The position numbers were made by a program, and so were the translations under genes. 64,000 bases of DNA, from positions 6,237,731-6,301,730 of the forward strand of contig OZ241991.1 of NCBI GenBank assembly GCA_965204095.1, read 5' to 3'. Below are positions 58,641 through 64,000 of this stretch, in pieces. The DNA is from JAPPLB01 sp965204095. Lineage in GTDB: Bacteria > Acidobacteriota > Terriglobia > Bryobacterales > UBA6623. The notes beneath the pieces were generated by a model. That model searched no databases. It saw only the letters and a list, made by a program, of their open reading frames with translations, and had not been told where the DNA came from. The first letter of the stretch is position 1. The number at the start of each line of letters is the position of its first letter.

Positions 58641-60188
58641 GTCCTTCATCCGTTTCCGTCCGCAATCCGGAAGCGGTTGCCCGTCCGCTGACCGGTCATC
58701 CCCCAACTCGTCCCGCATCCGCTCCAGCTCATCCCTCATCTCCGCCGCGCGAACCTGTTGAGCCGGATCGTCGTACAGGTTATTCATCTCGAGCGGATCG
58801 TTCTCCAGGTCGAACAGCTCGAACCCCTGTGGCTCCTGAAGGTAGTGTGTGAACTTCCAGCGATTCGTCCGCACGCCGCGAAGTTGCCCCACGCAGTGAT
58901 ACCCCGGGTACTCGAAGTACTCGTACATCCACGACTTCCGCCAATGCGGCGCATCGTCTTCGAAGATCTCACGCCAGCTCTCCCCATGGCCCTCCATCGC
59001 CCGAGGCCTTCGTACGCCCGCGTAGTCGAGAATCGTGTGGCACACGTCATTGTTCAGAACCATGTGGTCGCTATCCACCTGCCCCGCCGGGATACGCGCC
59101 GGATACCGCACCAGCATCGGCACGCGAATGGACGGTTCATACATCAGCCTCTTGTCGAACATCCCCAGCTCACCGAGGAAGAACCCGTTGTCTCCCGTGT
59201 AGATCAGCAGTGTGTTTTCCGCCAAGCCCGAATCGTCGAGATAGTCCAGGACCCGTCCCACGTTATCGTCCACGCCCAGGATCGTCCGGTAATAGTTCTT
59301 CAGGAAAATCTGGAAGTTCCGTCTCTTCTTCTCTTCCGCCGAAAGACCTCGCGGCGCGCCCCGCTCGAAGAAGTCTGGCATGTCGCCGATCTGCATGTCC
59401 GTATTCCGTACAGCGAATGGCCGGTCGTCGAGAGACGCATGGAACGTCGGCGGTTCGGGAATCTCCATGTCGTCGTATACCCCTGCGTGCCTCTTGGCCG
59501 GAAACCAGGCCCGGTGTGGCGCCTTGAACTGCATCTGCACGCAAAAGGGCCGGTCCCGCGGACGTGTTTTCAATACTTCCAGGCATTGGTCTCCGATCAC
59601 GTCATCCACGTAACCGCGAAACTGCACAGGCCCGTTGTTCACGATCATTTGCGGATCGTGGTATCGTCCCTGCCCCGGTAGAATCGCCCAGTGGTCGTAC
59701 CCCTTGGGGTTCGACTTCAGGTGCCACTTTCCTACCATCGCGGTATGGTAACCCGCACGCTGCAAGAGCATGGGGAACGTCGCTACATTGGAGCGCAGCA
59801 CGCTCGACGAGTTGAGGTTCAACCGATCGCTGATGGTTCGTCCGCCGCGCCGGTAGTTGTAGATCATGTGTGAATCCGCCGGCGGGCCGCCGGCGTTCGT
59901 TGTCACGCCGTGCGCGTGGGAATACAGTCCGGTCAGAATCGTGCCTCGGCTTGGTGCGCAGAGCGAGTTCGTCACAAACCCCTCCGTGAAGCGCACGCCC
60001 CCCTCCGCCAATCGGTCCATATTCGGTGTCTTGAGGATTTGGTTCCCGGCGCAACTCATCGCGTCCCAGCGCTGGTCGTCAGTCATGATGAACAGGATGT
60101 TCGGGCGATCGTGCTGTGCTTTTCCGATGTGGGGGAAACCGGCGGCGCCGGCCGCGGTCAGCGTCTTCAGTGCGTCTCGTCGGGTCAT
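58635..60188 (-). CDS. Arylsulfatase-type sulfatase, Tat-exported
   Basis: 517 residues from ATG 60188; the frame is open to 60407 but that part overlaps the divergent ABC gene. N-terminus MTRRDALKTLTAAGAAGFPHIG is Tat-like. RPNILFIMTDDQRWDAMSCAGN (metal Asp pair), LCAPSRGTILTGLYSHAHG with the intact C-x-P-S-R sequence for formylglycine, MVGKWHLKSNPKGYDHW, IYTGDNGFFLGELGMFDKRLMYEPSIRVPMLVRYP and a C-terminal NDPLEMNNLYDDP are all canonical. It should remove sulfate from a sulfated sugar or aryl ester in the periplasm after activation by a formylglycine-generating enzyme, not seen here. Divergent from the ABC genes across 67 nt. Confidence 0.88.
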   Translation of the reverse strand: MTRRDALKTLTAAGAAGFPHIGKAQHDRPNILFIMTDDQRWDAMSCAGNQILKTPNMDRLAEGGVRFTEGFVTNSLCAPSRGTILTGLYSHAHGVTTNAGGPPADSHMIYNYRRGGRTISDRLNLNSSSVLRSNVATFPMLLQRAGYHTAMVGKWHLKSNPKGYDHWAILPGQGRYHDPQMIVNNGPVQFRGYVDDVIGDQCLEVLKTRPRDRPFCVQMQFKAPHRAWFPAKRHAGVYDDMEIPEPPTFHASLDDRPFAVRNTDMQIGDMPDFFERGAPRGLSAEEKKRRNFQIFLKNYYRTILGVDDNVGRVLDYLDDSGLAENTLLIYTGDNGFFLGELGMFDKRLMYEPSIRVPMLVRYPARIPAGQVDSDHMVLNNDVCHTILDYAGVRRPRAMEGHGESWREIFEDDAPHWRKSWMYEYFEYPGYHCVGQLRGVRTNRWKFTHYLQEPQGFELFDLENDPLEMNNLYDDPAQQVRAAEMRDELERMRDELGDDRSADGQPLPDCGRKRMKDM

Positions 60189-60255
60189 GGGGCCAATTAT
60201 AGGTACATGGCGACGCTGCCTGTGATACCTTGCTTCGTTCGCTTGTTGATCGGCC

Positions 60256-61710
60256 GTGCTCCTCGACCTCCAGGGAATCGAGAAACATTTCGGCGGTATC
60301 ACCGCTCTTGAGAACGGTGATCTGCAGGTCGAGGCTGGCGAAATCCACGCCCTTGTCGGCGAAAACGGGGCGGGCAAGTCCACCCTGATGAAAATAGTGG
60401 CCGGCATGCTCCGGCGGGATGCCGGGACGATGCGCTGGCAGGGCCGGCCCGTCGACTTTACCCGGCCCGCCGAGGCCCATCAAGCCGGCATCTCGATGGT
60501 TCATCAGGAATCACTGCTGGCGCCCCACCTCAGCGTCGCCGAGAATATCTTTCTTGGCTGCGAAGCGGCCAGGGGTCCTCTCCTTGACCACCGCCGCATG
60601 GAGGCTGACGCGCGCTGCCTCATCAACGAACACGGCTTCCCGCTCGATCCCGCCTCGAACGTCTACGATCTCAGCCCTGCCCAGAAACAACTCGTCGAGA
60701 TCTGTCGCGCCCTCCATGGCGCATCTCGCCTGCTCATCTTCGACGAGCCCACCTCGTCTCTCTCTGACGCGGAAGCCGCTGAAGTATTCCATATCGCACA
60801 GGACCTCAAAGAACGCGGTATGGGCATCATCTACATCACGCACCGCCTCGCCGAACTCCGTGCTATCGCCGATCGCATCACGATCCTCCGCGACGGCCGA
60901 ACCGTCCACAGTGGCCCGATCGCCGCTCTCTCGACGGATCAAATGGTTCATCACATGGTCGGCCGCGAAATTTCCGCCATCTACGAGCGCGAAAGCCTCA
61001 AGCCGGGCGCCGAGCGTCTCCGCGTCGATCTTCCCGGAATCTGCTTCACGCTCCACGCCGGAGAGATTGTTGGAATCGCCGGACTCATGGGCGCCGGCCG
61101 GACCGAGCTCTGTCAAACGATCTTCGGCGTCACTCCCGCTACCCGTGGCTCCATCGTCGTTGACGGTGCCCGCGTGTCGATCAACTCCCCGCAGGACGCT
61201 GTCCGGGCCGGCATTGCGCTCATCACGGAAGACCGCCAGCAGACCGGCCTTACCTTGTCGATGCCCATCCGAGCCAACGTCACCCTCGCTCACCTGGATG
61301 GAGTTACGCGTAACGGCTTTGTCAGCCGCGCTGAGGAACGCGCTGTCGCCGAGCGCTTCGGTGAGCGCCTGTCCATCCGTGCCGCTTCGGTTGAGCAGCC
61401 TGCCGCAAGTCTCAGTGGCGGCAATCAGCAGAAAGTCGTGATCGCGAAATGGCTCTTCCGAGACGCGAAGGTTCTGTTGTTCGACGAACCCACTCGCGGC
61501 ATCGATGTCGCCGCCAAAGCCGAAGTCTTCGGGTTGATGGACCAGCTTGCGCGTGACGGCGCGGCGATTCTCATGGTAAGTTCCGAGCTTCCTGAACTGC
61601 TTCAGATCGCCGACCGCATCCTTGTCATGCGCGGCGGCGCTGTCGTCACGGAACTGCCTCGATCAACCACGCAGCAGGAAATCATGCAACACGCGGCGGT
61701 GGATGCATGA
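60256..61710 (+). CDS. Sugar ABC transporter ATP-binding protein (RbsA/MglA type)
   Basis: 484 residues from GTG. Two ATPase domains as in CUT2 importers. Domain 1: Walker A GENGAGKSTLMK, signature variant LSPAQKQLVEICRAL, Walker B LLIFDEPTSSL. Domain 2: degenerate Walker A GLMGAGRTELCQ, signature LSGGNQQKVVIAKWL, Walker B VLLFDEPTRGIDV. In this family only one site hydrolyses ATP efficiently. ATGA overlap with the permease gene; no periplasmic binding protein is adjacent, at least not before 62648. Substrate likely a monosaccharide, not defined further. Confidence 0.9.
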   Translation: MLLDLQGIEKHFGGITALENGDLQVEAGEIHALVGENGAGKSTLMKIVAGMLRRDAGTMRWQGRPVDFTRPAEAHQAGISMVHQESLLAPHLSVAENIFLGCEAARGPLLDHRRMEADARCLINEHGFPLDPASNVYDLSPAQKQLVEICRALHGASRLLIFDEPTSSLSDAEAAEVFHIAQDLKERGMGIIYITHRLAELRAIADRITILRDGRTVHSGPIAALSTDQMVHHMVGREISAIYERESLKPGAERLRVDLPGICFTLHAGEIVGIAGLMGAGRTELCQTIFGVTPATRGSIVVDGARVSINSPQDAVRAGIALITEDRQQTGLTLSMPIRANVTLAHLDGVTRNGFVSRAEERAVAERFGERLSIRAASVEQPAASLSGGNQQKVVIAKWLFRDAKVLLFDEPTRGIDVAAKAEVFGLMDQLARDGAAILMVSSELPELLQIADRILVMRGGAVVTELPRSTTQQEIMQHAAVDA

Positions 61711-62648
61711 AGACCGGATCGGCCGCGTGGCAAAGGCTCCTGCCGTTCCTGAGCCTCGCTGCGCTTTTCATCTTTCTCTCGGTTGCCTCGCCGAACTTTC
61801 TGACGCCCACAAATCTTGCCGCCGTTATTCGCCAAACCGCCACGATCAATGTCATGGCGCTCGGCATGACGCTCGTGATCGTTTCCGGCGGTATCGACCT
61901 CTCCGTCGGCGCCATTCTCGCCTTTTCTGGAACCATGGGCGCCATGGCAATGGCGAGCGGACTTCCCGTTCCCGTCGGCATCGCCGTCGGGCTTCTCTGC
62001 GGACTCTTTTGGGGCGTCTTCAACGGTGTCCTTACCACTTCGCTCAAGATTCCTCCCTTTATCGTGACCCTGGGCGCCCTCGGCATCGTCCGCGGCGTCA
62101 CTCTCATCATCTCCGGCGGCCTCCCTGTCGTCGGCCTCCCGCGTGAGTTCGAATCTCTGGCCGAAGGCTCAATAGCAGGCATTCCATCCGTTCTATTCGT
62201 GCTCGGCGTCTGTGTCGTGCTTACGCACGTCGTTCTGCATTCGACGAAGCTCGGCCGCTACACCTACGCCATCGGCAGCAACAAGGAAGCTGCCGTCTAT
62301 GCCGGAATTTCCGTTTCCAGGTACACGGTTGCGGTGTACGCGATCTCCGGCATGCTCACTGGACTTGCCGGTATGATCGAGGCCTCTCGCCTGATGACCG
62401 GACAACCCACTGCCGGACAGGGCTATGAGCTCCAGGTCATCGCGGCCGTCGTCATCGGCGGCGGCAGTCTCACCGGCGGCGAAGGCAGCGTCATCGGCAC
62501 CCTCATCGGCGCCTTCATCATGGGTCTGCTCTCGAATGGCAGCGACCTGCTGGGCGTCAACCCTTATCTGCAACAAGCCTTGATCGGAGCCATCATCATC
62601 CTGGCTGTCGCTGTCGACGAGGCCCGCAAACGCCGCTTCCGCCAATAG
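61707..62648 (+). CDS. Sugar ABC transporter permease (RbsC type)
   Basis: 313 residues, about ten spans. ASPNFLTPTNLAAVIRQTATINVMALGMTLVIVSGGIDLSVGAILAFSG and TLGALGIVRGVTLIISGG, YAIGSNKEAAVYAGISVSRYTVAVYAISGMLTGLAGMIEASRL, AAVVIGGGSLTGGEGSVIGTLIGA are the CUT2 permease hallmarks, with the GIDLSVG and G-S-N-x-x-A-A coupling-helix motifs. Overlaps the ATPase gene by 4 nt and should pair with it. An interrupted R1 copy starts 31 nt after the stop. Confidence 0.9.
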   Translation: MKTGSAAWQRLLPFLSLAALFIFLSVASPNFLTPTNLAAVIRQTATINVMALGMTLVIVSGGIDLSVGAILAFSGTMGAMAMASGLPVPVGIAVGLLCGLFWGVFNGVLTTSLKIPPFIVTLGALGIVRGVTLIISGGLPVVGLPREFESLAEGSIAGIPSVLFVLGVCVVLTHVVLHSTKLGRYTYAIGSNKEAAVYAGISVSRYTVAVYAISGMLTGLAGMIEASRLMTGQPTAGQGYELQVIAAVVIGGGSLTGGEGSVIGTLIGAFIMGLLSNGSDLLGVNPYLQQALIGAIIILAVAVDEARKRRFRQ

Positions 62649-62678
62649 CACCCCTTGGCATCGCAAACGGATCGCTCT

Positions 62679-62767
62679 AGCCTGCATTGCTCACCACACG
62701 GTGAGGCGAAGTGCGTGAGAGGGCCGTCAGGACGAGGCGCGAGCCGCTTGGCGCGCGCAGGCGTACT
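62679..62767. repeat. R1 repeat, left half, interrupted by the IS element
   Basis: TAGCCTGCATTGCTCACCACAC... runs normally up to GCGCGCAGGCGTACTT (62767). Other copies continue GAACAGTACG; here ATGGGATGGTTCG of the insertion follows. The right half should lie beyond the window. Confidence 0.85.
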
Positions 62768-64000
62768 TATGGGATGGTTCGCTCCCACTTCCGCTGCGTC
62801 GTCGAGTGCAGCCATGCTGGTAGCAACGGCCGTCCACGGCCGCAGTTCACGAACCGAGAGGAAACCATAATGGCATCGAACAAGCCATCATCCCGCAAGA
62901 GCGTATTGAAGCAGGTCGCTACGATCGGCCTTGACCTAGCAAAATCCAGCGTCGACTTCGTCGGCTTGGACGCCACCGGCCGGGTGCTCACCCGTCGCCG
63001 CTACTCGAAGGACAAGCTGCTGGAGGTGACCGCCAGGATGCAGTCCTGCCGTATCGGCATGGAAGCCTGCTGCGGCGCCCATCACCTGGGCCGCCAACTG
63101 CTGGCCCAGGGGCACGACGTGAAGCTGATGCCGCCCAAGTATGTGAAGCCCTTCGTCAAGCGCGACAAGAACGACTCGACGGACGCCGAGGCCTGCGCGG
63201 AGGCCTGTCTGCGGCCGACCATGCGCTTCGTGGCGGTCAAGAGCGAGCAGCAACTGTCGATGCAGTCGCTGCACCGCTATCGCTCGCGGCTGGTGGGCAA
63301 CTCGACGCAGTTGATCAACCAGGCGCGCGCCTTTCTGCTGGAACGCGGCATCGCCCTGCCGCAGGGCAAGCAGCGCTTCGCGGTGCGGCTGCCGGAGATC
63401 CTCGAGGACGCCGACAACGGCCTGTCCGACGAAATGCGGGCGCTACTGGCGGGCATGCTGGCCGAATGGCAAGTGCTGGAAGAGAAGATTCAGCAAGTCA
63501 ACACCTGTCTGCTGAGGAAAGCGCAGGCCAGCGACGCCTGCCGGCGGCTCAGAGAGATCCCCGGCATCGGCGTGCAGACGGCGACCGCCTTGGTGGCGAC
63601 GATCGGCCACGGAGAGGCTTTCGAGAAGGGGCGCGATGTCGCCGCCTGGCTGGGGCTGGTGCCGAGGGAGTACTCCACGGGGGGCAAGCAGCGCCTGGGA
63701 GGCATCAGCAAGCGCGGCAACCGCTACGTCCGGACGCTGCTGGTGCACTGCGCCCGATCAGGCCTCGAAACCTTGGCGAAGCGCAGCGACCAGTTGGGCC
63801 AGTGGCTGCGGCGCATGCTCGTCCACAAAGACCGGCGAGTCGTGATCGTCGCGCTGGCGGCGCGGCTGGCGCGCATCGCCTGGGCCTTGCTGAGCAGCGG
63901 CCAACATTTCGGTCGACAGCGACAGCACGCCCCGGCGGCTTGACACAAACCCAACCCGCTACCGAGGAAAGGAGGGATCTCACCGTTCGTCTGCTTATTC
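62768..64000 (+). mobile_element. IS110 family, IS1111 group element (right end outside window)
   Basis: The left boundary is set by the break in R1 at 62767/62768. A 102-nt left non-coding end (with the hairpin GGCCGTccACGGCC at 62828-62841) precedes the transposase; at least 57 nt of right non-coding end is visible before the window stops. IS110-family elements lack ordinary terminal inverted repeats and are directed by a bridge RNA from a non-coding end, in the IS1111 group thought to be on the right. Insertion inside an imperfect palindrome fits the group's known taste for such targets. Confidence 0.8.
62870..63943 (+). CDS. IS110 family (IS1111 group) transposase/recombinase
   Basis: 357 residues from ATG 62870, preceded by GAGAGGAAA; the open frame reaches back to 62711 through the R1 repeat but that part is not native. 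N-terminal RuvC-like DEDD domain: ATIGLDLAKSSVDFVGLDATG (first Asp), MEACCGAHHLGRQLLAQGHDVKLMPPKYVKPFVKRDKNDSTDAEA (Glu and the D-x-x-D pair). C-terminal transposase-20 domain: LREIPGIGVQTATALVATIG, DVAAWLGLVPREYSTGGKQRLGGISKRGNRYVRTLLVHCARS with the catalytic Ser. All key residues are present, so it looks functional. Confidence 0.92.
   Translation: MASNKPSSRKSVLKQVATIGLDLAKSSVDFVGLDATGRVLTRRRYSKDKLLEVTARMQSCRIGMEACCGAHHLGRQLLAQGHDVKLMPPKYVKPFVKRDKNDSTDAEACAEACLRPTMRFVAVKSEQQLSMQSLHRYRSRLVGNSTQLINQARAFLLERGIALPQGKQRFAVRLPEILEDADNGLSDEMRALLAGMLAEWQVLEEKIQQVNTCLLRKAQASDACRRLREIPGIGVQTATALVATIGHGEAFEKGRDVAAWLGLVPREYSTGGKQRLGGISKRGNRYVRTLLVHCARSGLETLAKRSDQLGQWLRRMLVHKDRRVVIVALAARLARIAWALLSSGQHFGRQRQHAPAA

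Noticed and set aside
60189..60407. 73-codon upstream extension of the arylsulfatase
   Set aside because: It overlaps the start of the divergent ABC gene and precedes a clear Tat signal beginning at 60188.

Overview
The window reads as a chromosomal contig of a GC-rich Gram-negative bacterium, most likely an acidobacterium of the Bryobacter/Solibacter type or a related host-associated lineage. Two observations support this: two Oar-like TonB-dependent receptors of more than 1,000 residues with an N-terminal carboxypeptidase-regulatory-like domain, and a ToxR-like membrane winged-helix regulator, found together with DUF1552, NIPSNAP, sulfatase and leucine-rich-repeat proteins. The assignment is by gene content only; no rRNA or marker gene is present.

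Layout. 0-10 kb: a truncated PhoX-like protein, a secreted sialidase-like protein, a two-gene pyruvate:ferredoxin oxidoreductase, an SDR/DUF2867 protein, an unknown protein and a DUF418 membrane protein. 10-16 kb: a membrane winged-helix regulator divergent from a TonB-dependent receptor, with a PhoB-box-like 11-bp direct repeat between them, then a repeat island and an orphan phage Mu gp27-like gene. 17-30 kb: the most striking locus, eleven co-directional genes encoding a SulP anion transporter, the inorganic-carbon protein DabA, MrpE/F/G, an MbhD/E-like subunit, MrpB/C/D and two further antiporter-like subunits (NuoL- and NuoM-type). I read it as an ion-gradient-driven bicarbonate/CO2 uptake machine. 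30-41 kb: a toxin with a truncated antitoxin, a second TonB receptor, a tRNA-Glu(CUC), NIPSNAP, DUF1552, an LRR protein and a Thr-type sulfatase-like lipoprotein. 41-46 kb: a four-gene phosphonoacetate operon (transporter, PhnA, PhnY, alcohol dehydrogenase) with an IS200/IS605 remnant at its head. 46-63 kb: YciI, an NCS2 permease with an extra cytosolic domain, an SLC13 permease, a VOC protein, a duplicated LRR protein, a double alpha/beta hydrolase, an SMP-30 lactonase, an arylsulfatase and a sugar ABC transporter. 62.8-64 kb: an IS1111-type IS110-family element running off the end.

Two repeat families run through the whole window. R1 is a foldback element of about 182 or 206 bp with 19-bp inverted ends (AGCCTGCATTTCTCACCAC ... 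GTGGTGAGAAATGCAGGCT), with short and broken forms. R2 is a tandem array of 7-bp units (CACGAAT/CACGAAA/CACGAGA, usually closed by CGGCCTTTT), often fused to R1 fragments and once replaced by ACTGAAA heptamers. Both sit directly on gene borders. At eight genes the annotated stop codon lies in or overlaps a repeat, at a ninth it abuts one, and at three genes the start codon lies in R1. The IS1111-type element interrupts one R1 copy.

Calls were made by eye on sequence and family motifs. No database search, structure prediction or expression data was available.
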